NCBI GenBank assembly: GCA_020726505.1
Contig: JAHLEZ010000022.1
Location: 310,001 to 374,000, forward strand
Direction: 5' to 3'
Source of the DNA: Leptodontidium sp. MPI-SDFR-AT-0119
Lineage: Eukaryota > Ascomycota > Leotiomycetes > Helotiales > Leptodontidiaceae
Length of the DNA: 64,000 bases
Positions 50,182 to 60,652 of this stretch are shown here, one piece after another. Position 1 is the first letter of the stretch. Every line of letters starts with the position of its first letter. Made by a program: the position numbers and the translations under genes. The notes beneath the pieces were generated by a model. It had not been told where the DNA came from, did no database searches, and worked only from the letters and a program-made list of their open reading frames with translations.

Positions 50182-51061
50182 CGTGCGTTGTTATAGGAAG
50201 GTCGTAGTAAAGTAAGTTGATAGTGTCGTCGATTAGAAATACAAGAAAGTAACTGAGAATATAATATATCGATCGCTAAAGAAATATAAAGGAAACTCCT
50301 TCCCTTAAAATAGAAAGTATATAAGCTCTCGCTTATTCTAAAGCGAGATAAATATTAATAACTCCTAATAAAGGTTTAGGGCCGTACTCCTTAGTTAGCC
50401 CCTAGCGAACGTTAATAACTACTAAACTAAAACAAACACGCCCTAAAGCTTAGGGCTTATACATAGAAATTACAAAAACAATAAAAGTAAATATAATAAG
50501 AAAATAAAGTAAGGAGATTAATACTTAGCGTAAGCCACCTAAGCTTTAGACTAACCTAGAAGTTTTATATCTCGCCGAATACTCTAAAATACAGGCTTAC
50601 TAGTACTTTACTTAAGCCTTTAATATGTTAATTTTAGTTCCGTTATAGAGTCTCGACTTTTCTTAACGTTTAAAGAATACTAGTTACGTCTAGAAACACT
50701 AAAACCTTCGCTAAGAATAGAAACTAGTGCGAAGTGGCTAAGCACTATGTCTCAGAACGATGGAATCAGAATAATAACTTAAGGGAGACAAATTTTCTAG
50801 TATTATAAGTACTCCTACTTTGTAGTTTTCCCTAGTTCCTTAGTAGTCTTCGTTCTCCTTAAGTCAAAGGTCTGTATTTTCTATATTTGTCGTTTTGCCT
50901 TAAGGGCTAAGAGATAACTAATTGAATAGCTCCCTTAGTTTAGACAATTGTCGTTTTTCTTGACTCTCCTTATATAAGTTAATATATAGGGGCCTCACTA
51001 TTATACTTACTTAGTTCCTCCTCTAGTAGTAACTCACTCCCTACGTCGGTTACTAAAAATA

Positions 51062-51341
51062 TATAAGAGGGACAAACCTTAATCTATACAACAAGAGGGT
51101 AGTATATAGTAAGCCACCGGAGGAGATTTTAGGCTTTATAAATAACAGATTAATCAAATCTAAAGATATCATATATCTAGAGAGTACGAATCGGCAAAGG
51201 AGGGGAGGGAAAAGGTTCTAATAAATAGAATATATCTAGTGTTACGTTCTTGACGTTCTGTAGTCAAGTGTTGGCTCCTTATATGTGCGAAGGACCAGCC
51301 CAGTCATGTGACAAAAGAAATTAGCGGCTGTCCCCGCCACA
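51062..51341 (-). repeat. 5' LTR of gypsy element H
   Basis: 280 bp; TGTGGGAGGG appears here as TATAAGAGGG (RIP). Followed by GTGG. Confidence 0.87.
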
Positions 51342-52472
51342 GTGGCTAAAGAGAATGCATAAACTTGCTTCACGGTCTCCCCTACTACTTCTACTACTCC
51401 CTCTACTTCGATGATCTCTATATTAAGATTAGTTATGCTCTCAAGATTAGCAAATAAGCTTTACAAATCTTCTACCCTACGCCTGCTTTCTTCAAGTGTC
51501 TTTGTCGCTCTAATCGATCGATTATAAATCGTATTATACAGTTGTTCGATGAGGGGTCGTTTTCCAGTAGTCTTTCTTGTAAGTTTCGCGTGACGCGATC
51601 GCAGACGGGACAGAATTCGATCAAGGTCGAGGTTAACAACCTCTCGAAAGGCTTCTTCTGTATCTTCTGATTTTGAGCGCCTTAAAATGTAGATTAGTGT
51701 AGTATTAAAAGAAGATTAATAAGCTAACCTCGCCGTGCGACATACTCTAATACTCTTATAAGCCTAATAAACCCCGCCGTGATTATTAAGAGGTCTCCCG
51801 TGTTTACTACTAGCCGTATTGTGATTCTTTTCTTATTACAACGTTCTTCGACGTAAACGGCTATAACCTTAAGACTATCGTGTAAAGTAGTAGAGAGGAA
51901 TGCTAGGTTGCACGTAATCTCTTTCTCTCGCGTAACGCTTAGCTAACGGGTCGAGTCAATCTCTAGGTTAATAAGATTCTCTCTTAGTATTTTAGGGAGC
52001 TCATTTAGCTGTCGGAGGTTACTGATAGATTGCTACAATTGCGCGCGGGTGATTTTGCTTCCCTATAGTGTCTCTATGTTTATCTCGTCGTCTTTTTCTC
52101 GGGCGGCTCGCTAGGTACGATCTGGCGGAGCAAAGAGTGGCAAGTCATGATCGCCTGAGAATTCAATGTCTTTGGAGGGTCTCGTTGTCAAGCCACGTGG
52201 GAAGGATGTGGGAGTACAAGACAGACAGTGGCCACAAGGCGACGATTGCGAGTGGTTCAGTGGCTAGGGCCAAGATAGCAGCAGGTGTTGCGACAGGCGT
52301 CGTGTTGACTGGTGCTCTTGAGGGGGCAGTCAGTTGGGCTGGATCGGCCCCTCCCACGGCATCGGCATTCGCGCCCCTAGCTAGCTCCACTAAGCTGACA
52401 TCGCTAGACAGGAAACCGTACAGGAATCTTACCCCTCTCACTAACCTCATAAACATTACTAGATCAATTTAA

Positions 52473-53640
52473 GCTATAAGTCCCAGGCGATCCTATATTC
52501 TATAATTATAACGGCTGCCTAAGGCGAAAGAATCTACGCTAACTGCAAAATCATTTGGAACGATAGAGACTACGACCTCGACGTTAAGACTAACGATTAA
52601 GTAAAATATATATGTGTTATTAAGAGGGACCTTAAGATAAGCTTTAGACTACTATTAATAATGACTAGATTATATAACTCGGCAGAGCAAGCTTAAATAA
52701 AGCTAGATAGAATACTAGGTATATAGACTAGGCAAATATAAAGCGGACACCCGATGACAAAGGCTTAGTTATTAGAGATATTCGGGGGACTAGAGGGGCG
52801 TAATAAGTTTGTTCTAAAGAAATTTCTCGATGAGGTTAAGAAAAGAGGAGTAGGTTTGTAAAAAGGCTTAAGGGATTGATTTTATTACTATATAATCTCT
52901 CCTCAGATATTCGAGAATAATAACAGAATGTATGGCTAGCTCTGCCCAGGCTGGCCAGTAAGTCAGTCTAAATAAGCTAAAACTCATTAGTTGAGCGAAA
53001 ATTCTATTAAGTCAGTCGAATTGAAAATCTTAATCAGTTAGTTGAAAAGTACTCAACTGATTAAGACTTATAAGTTAAGAATTATTAGAAAAAGTTAAAG
53101 TTTTAGTCTTTTTTAAAGATTTTTCAAGGAATTCTCCTAAAATTTCTAAGTAAATATAAGATTTTAAAAAGTCGGTAACTAGTATTAATTTAATTGTAAG
53201 TCATAATAGAGAACACCTTATATATTATATTAACATTAAAAACTATTTAAAAATTGAAAATATTCTTATTTTTAAAAATTTAATCTTTTTATATTACTTT
53301 TTTATTAATCATCTCATATTAGTACTAATCAATTATATCAGTTAAGTTCGTCAGTTACCTCTTTTTACATCAGTTAGTCAGTTGAGAAAAAGATCTGACT
53401 GATACTGACTTAGCTGACTTACTGGCTACCCTGGCTCTGCCTTAGAAGAGTTAGCCTTGAAACTTTATTCCTTATAGCCTTCTTTATTATAAATGAGGAC
53501 GAGAAACTTTATTTTATCTTTTTAACTAGACTCCTGTTGATCTACAGTTTCATTAAACCGATCTTCTATTGACAAGGCAGAATCATTATCGCAGGGACTA
53601 CGCCGTTGAAGTGAATTATCGAGTAGACTATGTCTAGCCT
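52473..53640 (+). pseudogene. Plus-strand pseudogene split by a hAT-type MITE
   Basis: From ~52473 a plus-strand frame with RIP-type stops reads SQAILYSIITAA, IYANCKIIWNDRDYDLDVK, QAQIKLDRILG, QLLEIFGGLEGRNKFVLKKF up to 52938. Removing the MITE and one 8-bp TSD copy lets the same frame continue (LCLRRVSLETLFLIAFFIINEDEK) to about 53,560, then it becomes doubtful. It diverges from the interrupted minus-strand gene starting at 52456. No family recognised; 5' end uncertain. Confidence 0.5.
52947..53433. mobile_element. hAT-type MITE with perfect 8-bp TSD
   Basis: Flanked by GCTCTGCC at 52939-52946 and 53434-53441. The ends CAGGCTGGCCAGTAAGTCAG and, inverted, CAGGGTAGCCAGTAAGTCAG form a 20-bp TIR with two mismatches. 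8-bp TSD and CAGG start fit the hAT superfamily. 487 bp, AT-rich, with subterminal CAGT/ACTGA motifs (GTCAGTT, TTAGTTGA) in both halves; no transposase. Confidence 0.85.
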
Positions 53641-54140
53641 TTATTTAGTTACAACGACGACAAATGATACTCGTCCCTCCTAACCTTCTACACCCACCAG
53701 TTCTAAACGCTCACTCTACGACATATATATTCCAAGTGTAAGTAATAATAAGTTAGGGATAAGTCCGGTTTATAATAAATCTATATAGTAATATAGACGT
53801 CCCGTCGTGTACCCGTTAGCGACAGTCTAAATCTTCGCTATAAGTTTGAACTTGTTTAGAGGATACTTTACTTAGTAATACTATAGAAAATAAGTAATTA
53901 TTATATTAAAGATTCCATAGAAGGCTCGAAAATTAATTATAAGAAACTACCGGATTTTCGTGGCTAGCCACTTGAGGTTATTATTAGTGTTCCCCGACGT
54001 CTTATACTTACACTAGATCAGTAAAGAGAGACGGCACTGCAGAGCGTACGCACACAAGTTTAGTAATGGCTTCGCCGCACACGAGGACCGCACCGAGGCC
54101 CAAGGCGTCAATAAAGATCGTCCAACGAACAGTTAACTTA
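53641..54140. other. Degenerate AT-rich segment
   Basis: RIP-like composition, no readable gene beyond the possible tail of the preceding pseudogene. Confidence 0.35.
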
Positions 54141-54146
54141 GTTAGC

Positions 54147-54280
54147 TTACCTATCACTAACCTTTTAGTGTGCTAGCCACTAAATTTTAGCGCACCTATT
54201 ACTAACCTTTTAGTGTATCGATCACTCAATTTTAGTGTATCTATCACTAACTTTTTAGTGTATTGATCACTAAATTAAGC
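54147..54280. repeat. Tandem repeat, 45-bp unit, three copies
   Basis: ACCTATCACTAACC, ACCTATTACTAACC and ATCTATCACTAACT recur at 54149, 54194 and 54239. Each unit contains the self-complementary words CACTAA...TTAGTG. Confidence 0.8.
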
Positions 54281-54420
54281 GCCTGGCAGAATAATGGTGG
54301 AATGTGCACGATAAGAAAAGAGACCCATTTCTGATATTATAAAATAAAAGTGGCGTCAGCGCACGTTCTAAAGCAGCGGACGTTAAACTCGGAAGGGCGA
54401 ACCGCAGTACTGAGACAATA
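54281..54420. other. Short spacer
   Basis: No gene; close to normal composition. Confidence 0.35.
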
Positions 54421-54558
54421 AAGCAAGTTCGAGGCATTTCGGCCACGGAATATAGCTGCTAGTGTATAGTGTTAAAGTGGTGCGGTGCTGACTAAGGCTA
54501 TATCAAACAGCGCTTAAAGCTACTAGATTCGGCAGTTAAAACACCTCGAACTTGCTTT
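54421..54558. repeat. 138-bp inverted-repeat element, possible mini-MITE
   Basis: AAGCAAGTTCGAGG (54421-54434) and its exact inverse (54545-54558) are bordered by TA at both ends; the inverted match spans 17 bp including the TA. No coding. Confidence 0.5.
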
Positions 54559-55545
54559 ATCTAATAAATATTATCATTTAGAAAAAAGTGAAAAGAGCAA
54601 GTTAAGGTTTAGAGCTTCTTAATGCGCTTGAGCTTGCGGCTTTTGTCCCACTATCTGATTCAGCTAGTGTTGATTGTGGGACCTGAAAGTGGTGTGTAAT
54701 AGCTTGTACAGACCGGAACTACTTATTTCTGTGACAGTACAAGGGCACGAACGAGGTCTAATGTTACTTGGGCAAAGTGATTGTTTATAAGGAGAGAAAG
54801 AGATTCGTAAGGAAAGCTCTGACTTAAGCTATTTGCGTAATACGCATAAGTTAAAGTGAGACTATTCACAAAATATGGAAGTCACCTGATTATTCCCTTA
54901 CAATTTCACTAGCTAATTATTGCCTTTTGTATATCTTCTTCAGAATATGCTTTAGTAATGTGTGTTTACAGCCCATGGTTGATAGTTGTAAGGTTTAGAA
55001 GTTATGGTGGTCATTAAAGTGTCCGAGAACCCCATATGTCCGGGAACCCTATACGCGACGTTATGCCATTTACATGACCACTGTGACGTTGCTAAGGGGC
55101 ATTCAAATGGGATTTCGGAGTTAATTTTGGTGATGAACCGGTTTATATGTTGATTGAAACAAGAACCCTGTATTGGTTGTGTTCCTCATTTCATTAATCT
55201 GACGGTCCAAGCCATAATATACGGCAGTAAAGAGGACAATTTCAACGAGCTACTTGTGTTGAAGGGGCATTGGAAGCCTAAAGACTAGTACTAACGTGTG
55301 GAATAAGTCATGTGAGTAGTGAGTCATGTGCACCTTGCAGACACTGCTGTAGTATTAGTATGGAGATCTGTCTCTATGACAGACAGTAGTTCAGTCAATG
55401 CATCCAGTACCTGCCAACAACTTGCTCACTGGGGCGATAAGGATTTCATGAACAAAGAAGACGTGCAGCGCCAGCTGTCTGACGCCATCAATGAGCTGCA
55501 GAGCGACGAAGGGTTAGATTTTCTCCTCTGATATAGTTAAAATCG
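54559..55545. other. Intergenic region downstream of the glycosidase gene
   Basis: Mostly normal composition. A plus ORF at 55319-55531 ends in an acidic helical stretch ([19 protein letters not shown]) but lacks start context or a recognised domain; treated as uncertain. A GTCCCAC..GTGGGAC inverted pair lies at ~54,640-54,690. Confidence 0.35.
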
Positions 55546-58316
55546 TTAAATTGCTTTATATAATCCTTCTTGTTTAACTATCCAGCTTCCATCTTTCGGG
55601 AAACCAGGTGCGTTACTATGAGATCCCTGCCAACCAGCAGCCATGTACGCCACTATAGTATTTATCAGGTCAGATACACATAATAGCATAGTTTAAGGCT
55701 TGATGAGAGGACTGACGTGCGTAAAGGAACCCGGCATTACCAGGCATAAAGGGTGGAGGTGTTCCACCTAAATATCAATTAGGGGAAAATAATGCAACTC
55801 GGTAGGATCAAAGCCTTACCGTCGCCGCCGCGTACAGCAAACCCTAACATTCAAGTCAATCAATCAACTCTTTCGAATATTCTGTGGCAGAACCTACCTG
55901 CATCATCGAATATCCAATAATCATACGCAGTCAAATGGTATATAGCCCGCTCAGGATTCCCAATTCTCGCAGAATTAATGGCAAGCACAGGTCGCCCCCA
56001 TCCACGAATTTTAGCGTCTGTCCAAACTTCCCAAATCTTATCAGCTGTTTTCAAGGCGATCTTGGAGTCAACAGCTGGGGTATCAGGAAGGATACCCTGG
56101 AGCATGATAAGGCTACGAGGGTCCCCGTTGAGAGCTGGATTATCCCACCAGGAGCTATTGAGTCCCTCGTAGACGGTATACAGCCCGTCAACTTGTGGTA
56201 GGGGAGCTAGATTTTGGGCAACCGTAGTCCAACTATTGGGAATGGGCCGACCTAACTTCTTCATCCATTCACAAGCCACATCGAGGGCGTACCTCCAATA
56301 AGCAAGCTAGACGAGGCGATGAGACATGAAATATTATAGCCTTTATCAAGGGACTCACTTCATAGGCCAAATTGAGGGATTCGGCAGGAGGCGTATTTTC
56401 AGTCACACCGTATGCCCTACAAGCCTTGTCAGCTACCAAGTTTACCAAGAAGATTAAGACTGACGGTGGTCCAAGATCATAGTGCCCGGAGGTCTCATTC
56501 TTCCAGGCATAGGAGGCCATATAATCAGCAGTAGCTTTCAAAATGGGAGCCCAGCGTTGAAGTGTATTTATCGTCGGTGACGCTTGGTAAGCCAATTGCG
56601 CCAGATACATAGGATGGGGCTGAAAGGTTAACTCAATTAGGCTATTTATAATCGGATAAATTATGTAGCAAAACTGACCTGCTGCCACGATAGAAGGGCA
56701 TTGACACCGCCTGGAGAGCTGACCCCTGTGTTGATTTCGGTCATTTTCGGCCACCTAGAGGACCTGTTATCAATGTTGCGTAGATTCCTTATGGAAGAGG
56801 GAATGTACCTTGCTCCTTCCCAGCCCATCGATTTGGCTCTTGCGAGCGAGGAAGGCAACATCGTCTCATAGAGCTCTGGGAATATGTTGTCGAAATACTT
56901 TTGTCGACCCCATGTAGCCCAATGAGCATTATGCCATATCACCATCTCCATGTGAAATTTACCTAGACAGGTTAACGACTGTCGACATTATACATTGACA
57001 ATTGGGAAAGTTCTTACCATACCAGCCATTATTCATAAGTCCGCTTTCCTGAGGCGACTGCCCTTTTGCTGCACTATTAACCCGAACGATATATTGTGAC
57101 AAGATGATGCGTCGCTGTAGCTCATTCGCTTTTTTGTTAGACGAAGAAGTGAGATCAATGAAGCCTCCCTCGTTCCAGTACTGGTTCCACCCGGCAGAGT
57201 TTCGCTGCTGAATAGAGGATGGCAAGTCAGGCGTTCGTTTGTCTGGTGAGAAATGTGCTGTAAATACTATCTTAGAAGGTGGATAGTGAGATCCAGGGGT
57301 GGTAGAAAGTGTGTAGCGATGTGCTGTGAAAGTAGCCGAGTTTTGAGGTTCGTTTCTACTCAGTGTGAGGGGCGAACTAGAAGGCCAACGCAAATTGACA
57401 AAGTAATTCGTTTCTTGTAACTTGTGAAAGATGTGCGATGTGCCTGAGTCTTTGGAGCCGTCAACGACAGAAGTGGTATGGTTTAACGGGAAATTGTAAA
57501 CTCCAGCGAAGACCTCATATTTGTAAGTCGTATTGTGAATCGGCGGGTAAGGGAAGTCAAACTCGACTTGCAGAGCACCTGAAGCGACGAGTCGAGATTC
57601 AATCTGAAAAGTTACAGCATCAGATTCGAAGTCGCCCTGCGTCACCACTTTGACCGTCTCACCATCGACTTTGAAAGTTGACGTTATGATCCCATTCCAT
57701 AGGTCGAGCTTCTGACTTGGTTCAATTATCTGTGACGCGGAGAGGGATACGTTTTTGTATTTAATACCAATACGACCCAGGTTGATTCGGTTTGGATTAG
57801 AAATGAGCCACTGAGAGACCTTGGGGAGTTCAGCGTCAGGAATATCATAAGAAACATTTTTGCCGTGGGTCGTCATGGCCACTCCATGATAGTCGCTAAG
57901 CTTCTCCCTGGACGAGAGCCAGTTAAATCAAGAACGAGATTATAACAGCAGATGTCACATACCCGTTTTCTGGTAAAGAATCATTATGCCATGCCCAGCT
58001 CGACAGGGTATTGAATGGTAGGAAAGTCTAAGAATACGATATATAAGCATTATAAAGGATAAGGGGAATTAAAATCTTCACCTGCATTCCCGTATTGTCG
58101 ACATTGAATGCGAAATTGCCATTGCCCACTTGAAGAGCTGTTGTGGTTTTGTTGATCAGATTAGAACGGAGAACATTATACTGAGATACTACGCTGCATC
58201 TGAAAGATATTGGGGTCAATTTAACAAATATTTATATTTGTTTTGGGGGCTCACCTATCGATTTGTTTAAGGGCCAGAGCTGGCAGCAGGAGCATAAAGA
58301 AAATCACGACAAGCAT
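55546..58316 (-). CDS. Secreted six-hairpin (alpha/alpha)6-barrel glycosidase, 12 exons
   Basis: Exons (high to low): 58316-58255, 58199-58082, 58027-57963, 57907-57018, 56962-56809, 56754-56679, 56619-56465, 56416-56359, 56306-55898, 55843-55820, 55767-55717, 55652-55546; 722 residues, stop TAA 55548-55546. Residues 1-16 (MLVVIFFMLLLPALAL) form a signal peptide. An N-terminal beta-rich domain (~20-340) contains VGNGNFAFNVDNTGMQ and SSWAWHNDSLPENG. The helical barrel carries KFHMEMVIWHNAHWATWGR (from 380), ARWPKM (429-434), TENTPPAESLNLAYE (512-526) and PPPFMPGNAGFLYALAYMAAGW (C-terminal). This fits six-hairpin glycosidases of the GH65/GH95-like clan, so I infer an extracellular carbohydrate hydrolase; substrate and catalytic acid are not assigned. 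All introns have GT..AG ends, 48-64 nt. Intact and not RIP-damaged. Confidence 0.85.
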
Positions 58317-58579
58317 GTTTGCTAACACTAACGACTACAACAACAGTAACAATAATGACAGTAGTTATTATATTAGACCTCTGGATGAGTTAATCCTTTT
58401 CTATAAAGTTAGATCTATTTTCTCGAGCCCAGAATTTCCTCGGTGTAAACATAACCCGAAAATCTCAAAACCCCTCATCGCTAGAGACGATCATCCCCGC
58501 TTCAGGACAGCTGGCCTTTGTTTCTGATCAAGTAAGTATTCAATAGGCGGATTAATATGGTGTACGCTAGGAAGTTTAG
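58317..58579. other. Upstream region of the glycosidase gene
   Basis: 263 bp between the glycosidase start and the LINE fragment, with AAC/AAT-rich sequence (58,320-58,370). Presumably holds the promoter; no clear TATA box. Confidence 0.35.
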
Positions 58580-59473
58580 CCTAATTGCTAGTGGGGACTT
58601 CTTGAACGCCTCGGGACAGTACTGCAAATCGAGGGAGCTGTTGAAGACTGTGGTGAGAATTGGAACATGCGATTCTTGTGCAATTTTGAGGACTCGGTTT
58701 GGAATCTGGTCTTCCCCTGGTGCTTTGTTTGGTGGCACCATTTGGATTGCTGTGCGCACCTCGTGTTCAGTAATCGGGACCCAATCTCCCCTGGCCGCAG
58801 GGTACATGTAGCCTTGGGTGTCGGATAGGTCGGCCTCTGGCGGTTTGGGGAAGAAGGCTTCTTGTAATACCTCCATTTTCTCTAATGTTTCTGATACCAG
58901 TATGCCTTGTTTGTCCTTTAGGTCAGGTGTGAATGCCGCCCTGGGATTTTCTCTATTCCTGGCCCATTTTGCCAGTGACCATAGCGATTTCTCATCTGTA
59001 ACCTGCGATACCCTTTCTCTGTGAACATCCCTGTTTGCCCGGGAGATTACTCTTGCTCTTGTGTGTTTGGCCTGTTGTAGTTCGTGCAAGTTGGATTCTG
59101 TAGGTCTGGACCTCCACCGTCTTTGTGCCCATTTGACCTCTTCTATTGCATCCTTACACTCATCTGTGAAGCCCGGTATTGACCTGGCACATATGACTGC
59201 TGTGGGTACCGTGTCCTCGATTGCCTTCTGGATTGCCGCTATAATCTCAGACGACAAATAAGCCCACCAAAGTCCATTTCCGTCTTTGGACCTGAGTAGT
59301 CGCTGCTCTAACCTGAGCAGCGCCCTGAGTCCTGAGCACGCTGATGAGTCAGCTGGATCATGCTCAGGATCCTTTCCTGGCCCCCTCGCGAATCGGTTAT
59401 AGTTTCTATATTGTCTAAATATCTTGCTAATGCCTGTTAGTCTGGAACACAGCCACCTCTTTGAACCTATCAA
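58580..59473 (-). pseudogene. Fragment of a LINE (Tad1-like non-LTR retrotransposon)
   Basis: A 300-residue open minus-strand frame has the linker between endonuclease and RT (IPGFTDECKDAIEEVKWAQRR, ARVISRANRDVHRERV) and the start of the RT domain (VPPNKAPGEDQIPNRVLKIA, YCPEAFKKS), as in fungal Tad1-type LINEs. It stops before the RT catalytic motifs; endonuclease is absent or in another frame upstream. No in-frame ATG marks a real start. Low RIP damage. A fragment, not a gene. Confidence 0.75.
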
Positions 59474-59769
59474 AATGTGGTGATGGCATCCGTTCTCGCT
59501 CCCCTGTCACTCATATATCTTATGAGGATGCTCGCGTACCGCACGAGAAGATTAGCGAGGAGTCTCTGATTATCGAAAGTCCAGAAGCCAAACGACATAT
59601 TTTAGGATAGTATTATAATGTGAAGAACTACGCTAGTGAGTAGCCGTGAAAGACCTAATCAGTTCCCATTTCGCTGACTATGCGACTAGGTGCCCCTGAC
59701 GCTAACTACGAACTCGGCTAGTCAAGTCTTCTGAGTCTATATTCAAGTTACGCATTTGAGAAAGTCTCT
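59474..59769. other. Spacer upstream of a pseudogene
   Basis: No readable gene. Confidence 0.3.
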
Positions 59770-60652
59770 GTGTCAGCCGGAAAGTTTATTAATATAAAGA
59801 TGAGCTGTGCCGTTGGGATAAAAGACAAGCCTATCTATATTAGCCTTAGAGACGACTATGTCGGGATACTGTTAACGATTACTAGTAGGCATTTCGTATT
59901 CCACGATTTAGATAATAGAAGGGCATGGCTAGTCGACGGTGTAAGTGCTCTCTTGTATTTACTCCGCGCCTTTATTAAATACTATTAAAACGACCGTCGA
60001 CTTCGGCGTATATTCAACTTTGACTTTGCCGATTTCGAGGAAGCTTCTCCTACGTATATTAGTTCAGACGTTACTTTTAATATTCTCTTAAATACTAAAA
60101 ATCAAAACTTACCTTTATACCCGAAGACGACGGAAATTTAGTCGGAGAGGACAATAACACTAGGAAAGAGAGTAAAAGATGTTTATAAAGAGAAGACACT
60201 TAACTTCTGTTTAAAGGATCGTGTTAATTAGATCTATTATATACTAGAGCAGATAATAGTATATTAAGACGATATTTACTCTTAGTCGGGAGTCAGCTTT
60301 CGCTCAAGATCTACCCCACGTCGTTAGCTAGAGGGCTTCGACTTTATAAATGTTACTACAATTCAAGGCACTATGTGGCCAAAGGTAGCGAATCTTCATA
60401 CTATAAGATCCGGTTAGGTTAACTTCACGCGAAAAATCCACGCCATTTTACTATTTAGAACTAAATTCGGCGACTTACTTAAACTAAAGAGCTAGAATAA
60501 CGCTTGCAAATCGTGCCTCTTTAATAATAAAGTTCTTAAGGGCCGAGACTACTTGGCAGTCTCTATTATAGAGCTAAAAAATATCTTGAAAACAAAGGGA
60601 AATATACGAAGTAATTTATAGCGTCTTATTAATGACCTTTACTAGTACACAC
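59770..60652 (+). pseudogene. RIP-damaged member of a fungal unknown-protein family
   Basis: The plus-strand frame opens with SAGKFINIKMSCAVGIKDKP and LRDDYVGILLTITSRHFVFHD, stays open to 59988, then continues with TAA/TAG at Gln/Trp-like positions (FNFDFADFEEASPTYI, NQNLPLYPKTTEI, LEGFDFINV, WPKVANLHT, FGDLLKLKS, CKSCLFNNKV, DYLAVSIIELKNIL) to about 60,650. From memory it resembles a large family of uncharacterised fungal proteins of similar length (~290 residues). A CxxC pair remains. No start codon is certain. Function unknown. Confidence 0.55.

Larger units (their letters stand above)
39197..51341 (-). mobile_element. 12.1-kb Ty3/gypsy retrotransposon (element H)
   Basis: LTRs of 280 bp (39197-39476, 51062-51341) with TGTGGGAGGG..CCCCGCCACA ends; flanks share GTGG (39193-39196, 51342-51345). 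Minus strand: gag from ATG 50181 (MSNNRNIDYGYGNPK); RT ~46,000-45,050 (SRDITAFYI, FLGLIIYFRIQIKNF); RNase H ~44,900-44,600 (KTKAKYNATKREYKG, FNFEVRHIKG); integrase to the stop at 42957 (SAYNARANGIIERGHRLI, FKKKDLVLQQD). A polypurine tract (AAAGGGGGAGACGCA, minus strand) adjoins the left LTR. About 3.5 kb between pol and the 3' LTR carries no domain I recognise. RIP-degraded. Confidence 0.87.
23611..52456 (-). pseudogene. Large host gene broken by elements H and E, then RIP-mutated
   Basis: Minus-strand gene in three blocks: 52456-51346, 39196-39142 and 24587-23611. Excising H (one GTGG copy) and E (one GACAT copy) joins them in one frame (..YAFSLAT-NLSRALQTSM.. and ..LILRA-CLLEAIRK..). Possible start ATG 52456. 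A likely intron (GTCAAC..CCCTAG) lies in the GC-rich 5' part, followed by a Cys cluster (PCGHCLSC). Next come long helical segments (SISNLRQLNELPKILRENL), a second intron ending before EDTEEAF, then an unrecognised C-terminal region (VYTLTLDYVSLLTIEDKE, NYIIKVENIP). Stops are nearly all TAA/TAG at Gln-like positions, as RIP produces. About 690 residues originally; no family recognised. The end is uncertain (TAA 23611 or TGA 23530). Confidence 0.65.

Noticed and set aside
52068..52472. 134-codon plus ORF with an Ala/Gly-rich segment
   Set aside because: The minus strand gives a longer multi-exon frame that continues through the transposon junctions; the plus ORF is its shadow.
54147..54280. 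Possible CRISPR-like array
   Set aside because: Repeats are directly adjacent 45-bp tandem units without spacers, in a eukaryotic genome.
57438..57653. Plus ORF inside the glycosidase gene
   Set aside because: Antisense shadow of exon 4.
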